64,000 nucleotides of DNA from Bradyrhizobium jicamae (GCF_018130695.1 NZ_JAFCJX010000033.1:35741-99740), one strand, 5' to 3'. Shown: positions 16,813 to 25,325, numbered from the stretch's first letter. The notes: generated from the letters alone by a model not told the origin. Translations and numbers: made by a program.

Positions 16813-18090
16813 TCAGCGTGCGCGCCTCACGCCGCGCAGCACGATCGGTGGCTTGGCATTCAGCGCCTCGACCTGGAAGCCGGCGACGCGCTTGTAGTTG
16901 GCGGCGATGTCTTCCAGCTCCTGCTGCGACAGCACGTTGGTGACGACATTGAATCCCTCGGGCGCGCGCTCCTCGACGAGCTGCATCACCTGCTCCGGGC
17001 CGTTGCGGCGGTTCAGCATCACCAGATCAGTGGTGGCCGGCCGCCGCTCGGCCTCATAGGCGAGCATGGCCGCGCTCGTCGGCCCATGCGCCAGAATCTC
17101 ACGCGTCAGCACGCGCGCATCCAGAATCGCCTGCGAGGCGCCGTTGGAGCCGATCGGGTACATCGGATGCGCGGCATCGCCCATCAGCGTGACCTTGCCG
17201 AACGTCCATTGCGAGACGGGATCGCGATCGACCAGCGGATACTCATAGGAATGCGGGCAGTTGCGGATCAGGCCGGGCACGTCGAGCCAGTCGAAATTCC
17301 AGCTCTCGAACCACGGCAAGAATTCTTCCAGCCTTGCCGTGCGATTGTAGTCCTCGCGGCGCCACTGATAGGTCGGCGGCATGTGGCGCTCGGCGACCCA
17401 GTTGATGTCGAACTTGCCGTCCGCGCCCGCCTGCTTGGAGATCGGGTAGCAGACGAATTTCAGGATCTCGTGGCCGGCCATGATCATGGTGCGGCCGGTC
17501 AGGAAGGCGTCGCTGCGCGTAATGCCGCGCCAGAGGATGCGGCCGTTCCAGATCGGCGGTCCCTCCTGCGGATAGAGCTTCTCGCGCACCGCCGAATGGA
17601 TGCCGTCGGCCGCGATCAGGATCGTGCCCTCATATGATCCCGCCGCCTTGCCGGTCGCCTTGTCGATGAAGTCGGCGCGCACGCCGTCACTGGTTTCGGT
17701 CCAGCCGGTCAGGTGATGGCTGGTCAGGATGTTGCCGGCGCCCAGCCGCTCGGTCGCGGCGTCGAGCAGGATCTGCTGCAGCCGGCCGCGATGGATCGAG
17801 AACTGCGGCCATTTGTAGCCGGCCTCGAGCCCGCGCGCCTCGCTCCAGATCGGCTTGCCGTGCTTGGAGAAGAAGGCGAGTTCTTTCGTCCGCACCGCCG
17901 AGGCGTCGAGCACGTCATGCAGGCCGAGCTCGATCAGTTCGCGCACCGCATGCGGCAGCACATTGATGCCGACGCCGAGCGGCTTGAGCTCCGGCACGCT
18001 CTCGAACACGCGGCAGGGCACGCCGATCTGGTGCAGGCTGAGCGCCAGCGTCAGCCCGCCAATTCCGCCACCTGCGATCAATACGGTCAT
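16813..18090 (-). CDS. FAD-dependent aromatic monooxygenase-like protein
   Basis: The 425-residue flavoprotein of the p-hydroxybenzoate/salicylate hydroxylase family has the Rossmann dinucleotide motif VLIAGGGIGGLTLALSL at residues 3-19, the DG motif IAADGIHSAVRE, and the GD motif VTLMGDAAHPMYPIGSNGA. The closest resemblance is to the salicylate or 3-hydroxybenzoate hydroxylase type, but the substrate is uncertain. The ATG at 18090 follows AGAGGA. A GST is divergently encoded 220 bp away, and a LysR regulator lies beyond it. Confidence 0.88.
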   Translation of the reverse strand: MTVLIAGGGIGGLTLALSLHQIGVPCRVFESVPELKPLGVGINVLPHAVRELIELGLHDVLDASAVRTKELAFFSKHGKPIWSEARGLEAGYKWPQFSIHRGRLQQILLDAATERLGAGNILTSHHLTGWTETSDGVRADFIDKATGKAAGSYEGTILIAADGIHSAVREKLYPQEGPPIWNGRILWRGITRSDAFLTGRTMIMAGHEILKFVCYPISKQAGADGKFDINWVAERHMPPTYQWRREDYNRTARLEEFLPWFESWNFDWLDVPGLIRNCPHSYEYPLVDRDPVSQWTFGKVTLMGDAAHPMYPIGSNGASQAILDARVLTREILAHGPTSAAMLAYEAERRPATTDLVMLNRRNGPEQVMQLVEERAPEGFNVVTNVLSQQELEDIAANYKRVAGFQVEALNAKPPIVLRGVRRAR

Positions 18091-18218
18091 GGCAAATCCT
18101 CTCAATCGGCCCGGTCATGGCACGGCAGCGGCGTTGTGGGCAACCGCGAAGGGTTAGCGCTTTAGGGTAGGGATGGACGGTTCGCGGCCGCCCCGATAAC
18201 CTCCGCGCGCCAATCGTA

Positions 18219-18267
18219 GCGTTTTCGAGCGAAGTGGATTCCGGTTCGCGTGAAGAAAACGCGTCAA
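18219..18267. repeat. Palindromic repeat (GCGTTTTCGAGCGAAGTGGA type)
   Basis: GCGTTTTC at the left pairs with GAAAACGC near the right end, with CGAAGTGGATTCCGGTTCGCG between. A second copy is at 42720-42768. It sits in the promoter region of the downstream GST gene. Confidence 0.75.
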
Positions 18268-18309
18268 ATTAAAAAGCAAGGGCCGGCAAGGCCTCGAGAG
18301 GACATCACC

Positions 18310-18930
18310 ATGCTAAAACTCTATTTCGCCCCCGGCACCTGTGCGCTCGCGTCCCACATCGCCTTGGCCGAGGCCGGCGCGGACTACACGACCGTGAAGC
18401 TGGACTTCAAGAGCAACCAGCAGAACAGCCCGGAATATCTGAAGATCAATCCGAAGGGCCGGGTGCCGACGCTGGTGACCGACCGCGGCGTGCTGACCGA
18501 GACGCCGGCGATGCTGGCCTATATCGCGCAGACCTATCCGCAGGCGAAGCTTGCGCCGCTCGACGACGCCTTCGAATTCGCCAAGGTGCAGGCCTTCAAC
18601 TCCTATCTCTGCTCCACCGTGCATGTGAACCACGCCCACAAGATGCGCGGCGCGCGCTGGGCGACGGAGGAGAGCACCTTCGCCGACATGAAGCGGATGA
18701 TCCCGAAGACCATGGGCGCCTGCTTCGGCCTGATCGAGCGCGACATGCTCGCGGGCCCCTGGGTGATGGGCGAGAGCTACACGATCGCCGATCCCTATCT
18801 CTACACGCTGACCACCTGGCTCGACGGCGACGGCGTCGACATCGCGACGCTGCCGAAGGTGAAGGCCCATCGCGAGCGGATGGAGCAGCGGTCGGCTGTG
18901 CAGAAGGTGTTGGCGGAGCAGAAGGCGTAG
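18310..18930 (+). CDS. Glutathione S-transferase, beta-like
   Basis: The 206-residue two-domain GST has an N-terminal thioredoxin fold (MLKLYFAPGTCALASHIAL), where Cys11 corresponds to the catalytic Cys of bacterial beta-class enzymes. LKINPKGRVPTL and LTETPAMLAYIAQTYP supply the glutathione-binding loop and the Glu-Thr/Ser motif. The all-helical C-terminal domain contains ESYTIADPYLYTL. The ATG at 18310 follows GAGAGGA; an upstream in-frame stretch was not used. It probably acts in detoxification. Confidence 0.9.
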   Translation: MLKLYFAPGTCALASHIALAEAGADYTTVKLDFKSNQQNSPEYLKINPKGRVPTLVTDRGVLTETPAMLAYIAQTYPQAKLAPLDDAFEFAKVQAFNSYLCSTVHVNHAHKMRGARWATEESTFADMKRMIPKTMGACFGLIERDMLAGPWVMGESYTIADPYLYTLTTWLDGDGVDIATLPKVKAHRERMEQRSAVQKVLAEQKA

Positions 18931-18962
18931 CTCAAGGAACGGAAGCGTGGGCTACAAACTCG

Positions 18963-19088
18963 GTGTCATCCCGGCGAAGGCCGGGACCCATTACCACCGA
19001 GTCGTGTTGTAGGAGTGCGCTGTGGCCCCAGCGTCGTGCAACAAATCCCATTTGGGGTAATGGGTCCCGGCCTTCGCCGGGACGACGA
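18963..19088. repeat. Intergenic inverted repeat (GTCATCCCGGCGAAGGCC type)
   Basis: GTCATCCCGGCGAAGGCCGGGACCCATTACC on the left is mirrored by GGTAATGGGTCCCGGCCTTCGCCGGGACGAC on the right around a central GTGGCCCCAGCG. The arms are almost perfect, which may terminate the convergent GST and LysR transcripts. Confidence 0.75.
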
Positions 19089-19097
19089 TGTGGAGAG

Positions 19098-20012
19098 TTA
19101 CGTTTTCTTCCCCTCTAGCTCCCGCCCCGTCTCCAGCACCAGCCTTCGCAGCCAGATCGAGCCCGGGTCCATCTGCGCCCGCGTCGGATAGAACATGTGC
19201 TGCTCGTCGATCCCGGGATCGAGCGGCGGCGGCACCGTCACCAGCGACAATTGCTTGGATAGCGCCGCGATCAGCCGGCGCGGCACGAAGGCGACGAGGT
19301 CGGTGCGCGCGGTGACGTGCAGCGCCTCGATATAGCCCGGCACCACCAGCGCGATCCGCCGCTCGATGCCTTTTGAGCGCAGCCAGGTGTCGATCAGGTC
19401 CTCGTTCTGGCCGCGGATCACCACCGCGACATGTCGCGCATTGAGGAACGTCTCGCGCTTCGCAAGCTTCGTGCCGAGCGGATGGCCGCGCCGCACCGCG
19501 AGCGCGTCGCGGTCGGTGTAGATCTGCTGGCGGTGAAATCCCTTGAAGGCGTTGCCGATCGAGATCACGAGATCGATGGTTCGCGCGAAGTCCGGCGTGA
19601 AGATCGCCGGCCCCCGCCATGGCACCACGTCGATCGTGACGTTCGGCGCGCTGCGCGTCACTTTCGCCATCAGGGGCGGCATCAACAGCTCGACCGCGAG
19701 ATCCGGCATCATCAGCCGGAAATGCCGCTCGCTGCTGATCGCGTCGAATTCGTCAGGCACGAACAGCGATCGCACCTGGTCGAGCGCCTGCGCCAGCGGC
19801 GCACGCAGGGCCTGCGCCCGCGGCGTCAGCTCCATCCGCGTGCCGTTGCGCACCAGCAGGGGATCGCCGATCAGATCGCGTAGCCGCTGCAGCGCGTGGC
19901 TGGTCGCCGGCTGCGACAAATGCAGCCGCATCGCCGCGCGGCTGACGCTGGCTTCCCTCAGCAGCGCGTCAAGCGCCACCAGCAGATTCAGGTCAAGCGA
20001 ATTCAAATTCAT
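19098..20012 (-). CDS. LysR-family transcriptional regulator
   Basis: The 304-residue regulator has an N-terminal winged helix (LDLNLLVALDALLREASVSRAAMRLHLSQPATSHALQRLRDLIGDPLLVR) and a substrate-binding-type effector domain. The helix-turn-helix is of the NodD/SyrM-like subgroup (SLDLNLLVALDALL), but no nod box was found. The ATG at 20012 lies in an AT-rich patch (TATATATCATATC) that is also the shared promoter with the divergent NTF2-like gene; an alternative ATG is at 20030. Regulation of that divergent gene is the simplest inference. Confidence 0.9.
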   Translation of the reverse strand: MNLNSLDLNLLVALDALLREASVSRAAMRLHLSQPATSHALQRLRDLIGDPLLVRNGTRMELTPRAQALRAPLAQALDQVRSLFVPDEFDAISSERHFRLMMPDLAVELLMPPLMAKVTRSAPNVTIDVVPWRGPAIFTPDFARTIDLVISIGNAFKGFHRQQIYTDRDALAVRRGHPLGTKLAKRETFLNARHVAVVIRGQNEDLIDTWLRSKGIERRIALVVPGYIEALHVTARTDLVAFVPRRLIAALSKQLSLVTVPPPLDPGIDEQHMFYPTRAQMDPGSIWLRRLVLETGRELEGKKT

Positions 20013-20099
20013 CAGGTGAATATATATCATATCAACTATCGATTGGAAGAATGTGTGGCCGCGCGGCAAGGATGGTGCGTCAACCCATGGAGAGCCGTC

Positions 20100-20528
20100 A
20101 TGAGCGCCGCCGACAACAAGAAGCTGATCCAGCAAGTCTTCACCGATTCCGCCAACCGCAGCGGAACGACCTTCGTCGACAGTCTCGCCGAGGATGCGAG
20201 CTGGGTCGTGACCGGGCAATACTCCTGGTCACATGAATTCAGGGGACGCGACGCCATCAACAACGGCCTGATGGGGCACTTCCGCTCGTTCTTCGCCGAG
20301 CGGCCGCGGACACTCGCCTTCAACTTCATCGCCGACGGCGATTTCGTCGCGGTCGAAGCGCGCGGCGACAATGTCACCAAGTCAGGCCAGCGCTACGACA
20401 ACCACTATTGCCTGGTGTTCAAGGTCGAGAACGGCAAGATCAAGCAGATCAAGGAATATTGCGACTCGACGCTGGTCGAGCGCGTGCTCGGCCCGTTTCC
20501 GGAAGCGCGCAAGCTCGCCGCGGGGTGA
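20100..20528 (+). CDS. NTF2-like (SnoaL / ketosteroid isomerase-type) protein
   Basis: The 142-residue single-domain protein has the NTF2-like alpha+beta cone: KKLIQQVFTDSANRSGTTFVDSLAEDASWVVTGQ, FRGRDAINNGLMGHFRSFF and NHYCLVFKVENGKIKQIKEYCDS. Family members are isomerases, dehydratases or binding proteins; the role here is not deducible. The ATG at 20100 has GGAGAG upstream. It is divergent from the LysR gene, which probably controls it. Confidence 0.85.
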   Translation: MSAADNKKLIQQVFTDSANRSGTTFVDSLAEDASWVVTGQYSWSHEFRGRDAINNGLMGHFRSFFAERPRTLAFNFIADGDFVAVEARGDNVTKSGQRYDNHYCLVFKVENGKIKQIKEYCDSTLVERVLGPFPEARKLAAG

Positions 20529-20537
20529 CGATCAAAC

Positions 20538-20566
20538 GAAAAACGGCGCCCGCGAGGGCGCCGTTG
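20538..20566 (-). terminator. Terminator of the 20589-21269 GST gene (possibly bidirectional)
   Basis: AACGGCGCCC (20542-20551) pairs perfectly with GGGCGCCGTT (20556-20565) around a GCGA loop. Reading leftward it is followed by TTTTTCGTTT, an intrinsic terminator for the minus-strand GST. On the plus strand the tail is only GTGTTG, so termination of the NTF2-like gene is weaker. Confidence 0.85.
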
Positions 20567-20588
20567 TGTTGTCGGATGAGCGAACGGA

Positions 20589-21269
20589 TCAGGCGACCTT
20601 GGTCGTCATGTGCTTGAACATGTTGCCGCGGGCCTCGTCGTCCATCTCGGCCTTGAAGGTGAACCTGTCCTTCAGCGCGACGGCCTTGGCTGCTGCCGGC
20701 CGCGCGGAGATCTCGTCGACCAGGCGCTTGACGTTCGGATAGTTGGCAAACGCGCCGTCGCCGAGCTTGAACGGCACCATCCGCGCCCAGCCCCACAGCG
20801 CCATGTCGACGATCGAATAGGCATCGCCGACCATGTATTTGCGACCAGCGAGGTGGCCGTCGAGAATCTTGTAGTGGCGATCGGTCTCGTACTGATAGCG
20901 GTTGTGGGCGTAGTCGTGATTCTGCTCCTTCGGCGCAAAATGCTTGAAGTGCACCGCCTGTCCCGAATACGGCCCGACGCCGGTTGCGACGAACATCAGC
21001 CAGGACAGCAGCTCGGCGCGGTTGGCGGGGAGGAATTTGCCGGTCTTCTCGGCGAGATAGAGCAGGATCGCGTTGGAGTCGAAGACAATAGTGCCGTTGT
21101 CGTCGATCGCCGGCACCTTGGCGTTCGGGTTGATCTTCAGATAGTCCGGCTTGAACTGGTCGCCCTTGCGGGTGTCGACGGCGATCGGCTCGAACGGCAA
21201 TCCGGACTCCTCGAGGAAGAGCGCGACCTTGGTCGGGTTCGGCGAACCGTTGAAATAGAATTTGAGCAT
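20589..21269 (-). CDS. Glutathione S-transferase, YghU/YfcG-like
   Basis: The 226-residue GST has an N-terminal domain reading MLKFYFNGSPNPTKVALFLEE and LKINPNAKVPAIDD, with FDSNAILLYLAEKTG as the glutathione-gamma-Glu site. The PNPTKV active-site region is typical of the nu-class YfcG/YghU disulfide-bond oxidoreductases, where Asn/Thr rather than Cys contacts glutathione. The ATG at 21269 is preceded by AAGGAG. It is probably monocistronic, with a terminator 23 bp past the stop. Confidence 0.9.
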   Translation of the reverse strand: MLKFYFNGSPNPTKVALFLEESGLPFEPIAVDTRKGDQFKPDYLKINPNAKVPAIDDNGTIVFDSNAILLYLAEKTGKFLPANRAELLSWLMFVATGVGPYSGQAVHFKHFAPKEQNHDYAHNRYQYETDRHYKILDGHLAGRKYMVGDAYSIVDMALWGWARMVPFKLGDGAFANYPNVKRLVDEISARPAAAKAVALKDRFTFKAEMDDEARGNMFKHMTTKVA

Positions 21270-21380
21270 GAAAGGGGTCTCCTTGAGGTGAGGCCGCCTG
21301 TCATGCGCAAATTTTGTCGCGCTCCGCAACCGACGAGTCCGTGAGGCAGCTGCGCGCGCCGCGCGGTCCTGCAATTGAGG

Positions 21381-21719
21381 TCAGCCGAAATAACAAAAGC
21401 CGACGGCGCCGGCGATGATCAGCGCAAGCCCCGCGATCTCCAGCAGCACCGCAAAATGCGTCGCCTGCTGCAGGTCGGAGGCCTGCATCCCCCGCTCGGC
21501 GTTGCGCGCAAAGCCGTGGACGATGATTTCTTCGTTGAAATGGCTGTGCGCCTCGAGGCCCGAGGTCAGCCCGACCGAAACCAGGAGCACGCCGAACATC
21601 GCAAGGCCGATGAAGCCGAGCAGGCCGATCAGCAGGATCGGAAACATGCCGACCAGGAAGATCGGCAGCAGCGGCACCAGCAGCAAACTCTCTGATTGCT
21701 TTTGCATCGGACGCCCCAT
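21381..21719 (-). CDS. Small inner-membrane protein, unknown function
   Basis: The protein is about 112 residues if started at ATG 21719 (MGRPMQKQSESLL); ATG 21707 is an alternative, and neither has a strong ribosome binding site. It contains two or three membrane segments: LLLVPLLPIFLVGMFPILLIGLLGFIGLAMFGVLLVSVG, then a polar loop (SHFNEEIIVHGFARNAERGM) and ATHFAVLLEIAGLALIIAGAVGFCYFG. I do not recognise the family. An upstream extension would be coded by an intergenic repeat and was rejected. Confidence 0.65.
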   Translation of the reverse strand: MGRPMQKQSESLLLVPLLPIFLVGMFPILLIGLLGFIGLAMFGVLLVSVGLTSGLEAHSHFNEEIIVHGFARNAERGMQASDLQQATHFAVLLEIAGLALIIAGAVGFCYFG

Positions 21720-21827
21720 CGGGCTGGCTGACGTGAGGAGGGTACGTCCGATTGAGATAGGCAGCAAGGCGGGCGCGTTCAACACGCCGTCATCGGAGCT
21801 ATGCGGACAAGATGACGCGGAAGAATC

Positions 21828-21913
21828 GTAGGGTGGGCAAAGGAGCGAAGCGACGTGCCCACCATTCTCGGCGTGCTCGTGAAGGTGGGCACGCTTCGCT
21901 TTGCCCACCCTAC
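21828..21913. repeat. Palindromic intergenic repeat (GTAGGGTGGGCAAAG type)
   Basis: GTAGGGTGGGCAAAGGAGCG at the left is mirrored by CGCTTTGCCCACCCTAC at the right, with GTGCCCACC/GGTGGGCAC inside. It is the same family as 4010-4101 and 33700-33786. Confidence 0.8.
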
Positions 21914-21939
21914 AAGATCGATCTGCAAATCTCTGAATC

Positions 21940-22026
21940 GTAGGATGGGCGGAGCGTAGCGATACCCATCATCTCACGATGCGGCACGAAGGTGATGGGT
22001 ATCGCTTGCGCTCCACCCATCCTACA
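21940..22026. repeat. Palindromic intergenic repeat, variant (GTAGGATGGGCGGAG)
   Basis: GTAGGATGGGCGGAGCG is mirrored by CGCTCCACCCATCCTAC, with GATACCCATCA/TGATGGGTATC inside. A diverged sister of the preceding repeat lies 26 bp away; the two hairpins separate the small membrane protein gene from ccrM and fill the gene-free 21720-22029 stretch. Confidence 0.8.
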
Positions 22027-22029
22027 AGA

Positions 22030-23160
22030 TTATCCCGCCATCCCCGAGCGGATCTCCGCACGCAGCTCGTCGATCAGCTTCAGCCCCTGCTTGGTCTCGA
22101 TGTGCCAGTAGGTCCAGCCGTTGCAGGCGCCGGAGCCCTGCGCGACTGCGCCGATGCGGTGGATCGAGCCGACCTTGTCGCCGAGCATGATGGCGCCGTC
22201 GGCGCGGACCAGCGCGCCGTGGCGCTTCTTGGCGTCGACGAGTTTCGCGCCGGGCATGATCATGCCGCGCTCGATCAGCTCGGAGAAGGCGACGCGGGGC
22301 GCTTCGCGCGCGGTCATGAACGGCGCCAGCGTTGCTTCCGGCAGCGGCTCGATCGCGGCGATGCGCGCTTCTGCCGCGGCGGCATAGGTCCTGTCGCGCT
22401 CGAAGCCGATATAGTTGCGGCCGAGACGCTTGGCCACCGCACCCGTGGTGCCGGTGCCGTTGAAGGGATCGATCACGAGATCGCCGGGCTTTGATGACGA
22501 CAGCAGCACGCGCGCGAGCAATTGCTCGGGCTTCTGCGTCGGGTGCACCTTCTTGCCGTCATCGCCCTTCAGGCGCTCTTCGCCGGTGCAGAGCGGGATC
22601 AGCCAGTCGGAACGTGCCTGCACGTCCTCGTTGGCGGCCTTCAGCGCTTCATAGTTGAACGTATAGCCCTTGGCCTTCTCGTCGCGCGCGGCCCAGATCA
22701 TGGTCTCGTGCGCGTTGGTGAAGCGGCGGCCGCGGAAATTCGGCATCGGATTGGTCTTGCGCCAGACGATATCGTTGAGCAGCCAGAACCCGAGGTCCTG
22801 CATGATCGCGCCGACGCGGAAGATGTTGTGATAGGAGCCGATCACCCACAAGGTCGCTGACGGCTTCATGATGCGGCGGCAGGCGAGCAGCCAGGCGCGC
22901 GTGAAATCGTCATAGGCGCCAAACGACGAGAACTTGTCCCAGTCGTCATTGACGGCATCGACATGCGACTCGTCGGGGCGCTTGAGATCGCCCTTGAGCT
23001 GCAGATTGTAGGGAGGGTCTGCAAACACCAGGTCGACCGAGCCGGGTGTCAGCTTCGACATCTCGGCCACGCAATCGCCAATGACGATTCGGCTCGAGGG
23101 GGCACTCTCAAATTTAGTGCGGGGCGCCTTTGCAGACGCCCCGCGACGCGACACTACCAT
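22030..23160 (-). CDS. ccrM: Cell-cycle-regulated DNA adenine methyltransferase CcrM (GANTC)
   Basis: The 376-residue beta-class N6-adenine methyltransferase has the catalytic motif DLVFADPPYNLQLKGDL (motif IV) ahead of the SAM motif LVIDPFNGTGTTGAVAKRLGRNYIGFE. It carries the CcrM-specific C-terminal extension of about 80 residues (KLVDAKKRHGALVRADGAIMLGD, GSGACNGWTYWHIE), which recognises GANTC. In alphaproteobacteria CcrM re-methylates the chromosome late in the cell cycle and is essential or nearly so in several species. Two GANTC sites lie immediately upstream of the ATG (23161-23179), suggesting methylation-sensitive self-control. Confidence 0.96.
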   Translation of the reverse strand: MVVSRRGASAKAPRTKFESAPSSRIVIGDCVAEMSKLTPGSVDLVFADPPYNLQLKGDLKRPDESHVDAVNDDWDKFSSFGAYDDFTRAWLLACRRIMKPSATLWVIGSYHNIFRVGAIMQDLGFWLLNDIVWRKTNPMPNFRGRRFTNAHETMIWAARDEKAKGYTFNYEALKAANEDVQARSDWLIPLCTGEERLKGDDGKKVHPTQKPEQLLARVLLSSSKPGDLVIDPFNGTGTTGAVAKRLGRNYIGFERDRTYAAAAEARIAAIEPLPEATLAPFMTAREAPRVAFSELIERGMIMPGAKLVDAKKRHGALVRADGAIMLGDKVGSIHRIGAVAQGSGACNGWTYWHIETKQGLKLIDELRAEIRSGMAG

Positions 23161-23179
23161 GACTCAAGAACTCTGACTC
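23161..23179. promoter_or_regulatory. Two GANTC methylation sites at the ccrM start
   Basis: GACTC occurs at 23161-23165, directly abutting the start codon, and again at 23175-23179. By chance GANTC is expected about once per 256 bp, so two within 19 bp is notable. In Caulobacter, methylation sites in the ccrM leader modulate its transcription; a similar role here is inference. Confidence 0.6.
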
Positions 23180-23536
23180 AGGCGACGCTGTCGGCGACGC
23201 GGGACTAAACAACCGACTGGCCACACCTTGACCCGGCAAAGTAAAAATCGACTTAATTGGAAATCCTCGCGTGTGAGATTGTCATGATCTTTCGCGCGCG
23301 TGTGAAGCGCACGCATTCGCCTTGTGCTGCAGCACTTGCGCGTGCGCGCACGACATCGGCCGATGTGAACGGCGGCTGAATTCGTCTTCCGAAAATTTCT
23401 TTTCGACGTATCCGATCGTGCAGAACGGTGGCTCACCGCACTAGGCAATTTTTGCCGGGCAGGCTATTGATTAACGGAATGGAAATTTTACGTCTGTGCC
23501 GCGTTGCATCACGGACTGGAATGAGGGGAAACCGCC
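23180..23536. other. Shared promoter region of ccrM and the zinc metallopeptidase gene
   Basis: About 355 bp lie between divergent genes, and this stretch is visibly more AT-rich than its surroundings. TTAA occurs at 23253-23256 (GACTTAATTGG) and TTAACG at 23473-23478, possible CtrA half-sites, but a full TTAA-N7-TTAAC box was not found. No convincing ORF. Confidence 0.4.
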
Positions 23537-24478
23537 ATGCGTTACGATGACTTCCGCCGCAGCGACGATATAGAAGACCGTCGCGACGACAGCGGTGGCG
23601 GAGGCGGTGGCGGCGGATTCGGTATCCCGATGGGCGGCGGGGGCGGGCTCGGCATCGGCACCATCATCGTGCTCGGCCTGCTCGGCTATGCCTTCGGCAT
23701 CGACCCGCGCATCCTGATCGGCGGCGCCGAGATCCTGACCGGCGGCGGCCAGGCCCCGACCTACCAGACCGACCGCCAGTCGTCGGGCGGTCAGGTCAAG
23801 CGCGGCGCGCCGACCGACGAGATGGGCAGCATGATCGCCGGCATCCTGGGTGAAATCGACGACCGCTGGAGCGAGATTTTCCAGGCCTCGGGGCAATCCT
23901 ATACCGGTCCGAAGATCGTGCTGTTCCGCAACGCCACCAATGGCGGTCGCTGCGGCATGGCGCAGTCGGCGATGGGCCCGTTCTATTGTCCGCCGGACAA
24001 GACCATCTTCCTCGACACCGGCTTCTTCCGCGAGGTCGAGACCCGCTTTCGCGGTTGCTCGGGCAACGCCTGCAAATTCACCGCGGCATACATTATCGCG
24101 CATGAGGCCGGCCATCACATCCAGAACCTGCTCGGCATCATCCCGCGCGTGAACCGGCTGCAGCAGCAGGCCGGCAGCAAGGCGGAAGCCAACGCGCTGC
24201 AGGTCAAGGTCGAGCTGCAGGCCGATTGCCTCTCGGGCGTCTGGGTCAACCGTGAGGAGAAGAAGCGGCCGGGCTTCCTCGAGCAAGGCGACATCGACGC
24301 CGCGCTGACCACCGCAAACGCGATCGGCGACGACACGCTGCAGCGCCAGGCCACGGGCCGCGTGGTGCCCGACTCCTTCACCCACGGCTCCGCCGCGCAG
24401 CGCAAGCAATGGTTCATGACCGGCTACAAGCAGGGCAACGTGCAGGCCTGTAACACGTTCGGGGCAGGGCAGTTGTGA
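23537..24478 (+). CDS. Neutral zinc metallopeptidase (YpfJ-like)
   Basis: The 313-residue membrane-anchored protein has an Arg/Asp-rich N-terminus, a run of Gly residues, one membrane segment (LGIGTIIVLGLLGYAFGI), then a peptidase-like domain with zinc motif IIAHEAGHHIQNLLG and downstream LQADCLSGVW. This matches the putative neutral zinc metallopeptidase family (YpfJ). It contains two nearby Cys residues (FRGCSGNACKF). The substrate is unknown. The ATG at 23537 has GAGGGGAAA upstream. Confidence 0.9.
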   Translation: MRYDDFRRSDDIEDRRDDSGGGGGGGGFGIPMGGGGGLGIGTIIVLGLLGYAFGIDPRILIGGAEILTGGGQAPTYQTDRQSSGGQVKRGAPTDEMGSMIAGILGEIDDRWSEIFQASGQSYTGPKIVLFRNATNGGRCGMAQSAMGPFYCPPDKTIFLDTGFFREVETRFRGCSGNACKFTAAYIIAHEAGHHIQNLLGIIPRVNRLQQQAGSKAEANALQVKVELQADCLSGVWVNREEKKRPGFLEQGDIDAALTTANAIGDDTLQRQATGRVVPDSFTHGSAAQRKQWFMTGYKQGNVQACNTFGAGQL

Positions 24479-24483
24479 GCTCT

Positions 24484-24612
24484 CGTGCCCCGGATGCAGC
24501 GCAGCACGAAGCGGTGCGCTGCTGTTCCGGGGCCCATAGCGGAGCCGAGTTGTAGAATGGGTCCCGGCCCTGCGGAGCAGCGCTGACGCGCTGCCCCGCG
24601 TCCGGGACGCGA
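24484..24612. repeat. Intergenic repeat (CTCGTGCCCCGGATGC type)
   Basis: GTGCCCCGGATGCAGCGCAGCACGAAGC, GCTGTTCCGGGGCCCA, ATGGGTCCCGGCCCTGCGGAGCAGCG and CCGGGACGCGAGG form nested hairpins. Related copies are at 7942-8088 (inverted) and 31311-31457. Confidence 0.7.
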
Positions 24613-24623
24613 GGATGATCAAC

Positions 24624-25184
24624 ATGTCCATCGACGAATCCAAAACCTTCATCCCGCTCAACATCGCGGTGCTGACCATCTCCGACACCCGCTCGCTCGC
24701 CGACGACAAATCCGGCACCACGCTCGCCGATCGCCTGACCTCGGCCGGCCACAAGCTCGCCGCACGCGAGATCGTCACCGACGATGTCGAGGCGATCCGC
24801 GCGGTGATCCGCCGCTGGATCGCCGATGACGGCGTCGATGCCGTCATCACGACAGGCGGCACCGGCTTCACCGGCCGCGACGTGACACCGGAGGCGGTCG
24901 AGCCCTTGTTCGAGAAGCGGATGGACGGTTTCTCGATCGCCTTCCACATGCTGAGCCACGCCAAGATCGGCGCCTCGACCATCCAGAGCCGCGCCACCGC
25001 GGGCGTGGCCGGCGCCACCTTCATCTTCTGCCTGCCCGGCTCGCCCGGCGCCTGCCGCGACGGCTGGGACGGTATCCTCGCCGCGCAGCTCGACTACCGC
25101 ACGCGCCCCTGCAATTTCGTCGAGATCATGCCGCGGCTGGACGAGCATTTGCGGAGGCCGAAGGCAAAGGGCGCGAGCGCCTGA
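24624..25184 (+). CDS. moaB: MoaB-like molybdenum cofactor biosynthesis protein
   Basis: The 186-residue protein of the MoaB/Mog fold reads NIAVLTISDTRSLADDKSGTTLADRL, then VITTGGTGFTGRDVTPEAVEPLFEK and GVAGATFIFCLPGSPGACRDGWD. This family binds molybdopterin and in MogA/MoaB adenylylates it before molybdenum insertion. The ATG at 24624 has GAGG nine bases upstream, preferred over ATG 24615, which overlaps the ribosome binding site. No other moa genes are nearby. Confidence 0.92.
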   Translation: MSIDESKTFIPLNIAVLTISDTRSLADDKSGTTLADRLTSAGHKLAAREIVTDDVEAIRAVIRRWIADDGVDAVITTGGTGFTGRDVTPEAVEPLFEKRMDGFSIAFHMLSHAKIGASTIQSRATAGVAGATFIFCLPGSPGACRDGWDGILAAQLDYRTRPCNFVEIMPRLDEHLRRPKAKGASA

Positions 25185-25223
25185 TTGGGCGATGGCCGTA
25201 ATGCCTGTGCAAATCCCCAAAAA

Positions 25224-25238
25224 GTTCCCTTTTTGTTC
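25224..25238 (+). promoter_or_regulatory. LexA-type box (GTTC-N7-GTTC)
   Basis: GTTC at 25224-25227 and again at 25235-25238 are separated by exactly seven bases (CCTTTTT). GTTC-N7-GTTC is the established direct-repeat LexA site of alphaproteobacteria. It is the only such motif noticed between moaB and the two-gene cassette, 87 bp before the first start codon, which implies SOS control. About two chance matches per 64 kb are expected, so the placement is the main argument. Confidence 0.6.
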
Positions 25239-25325
25239 TTGCGCCCGTTGATGCTGCAATGTAAGCGTCTGGGTTTGGTCTGGTTGGAGTGACCAACCGG
25301 GCGTTGAGATTAAGCAGGTGTATCT

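Noticed and set aside
21720..21908. N-terminal extension of the small membrane protein
   Set aside because: It is coded partly by the GTAGGGTGGGC repeat and has no conserved pattern.
23164..23448. Minus-strand frame of 94 codons in the ccrM upstream region
   Set aside because: It is in the AT-rich promoter region, with no start signal and no plausible protein pattern.
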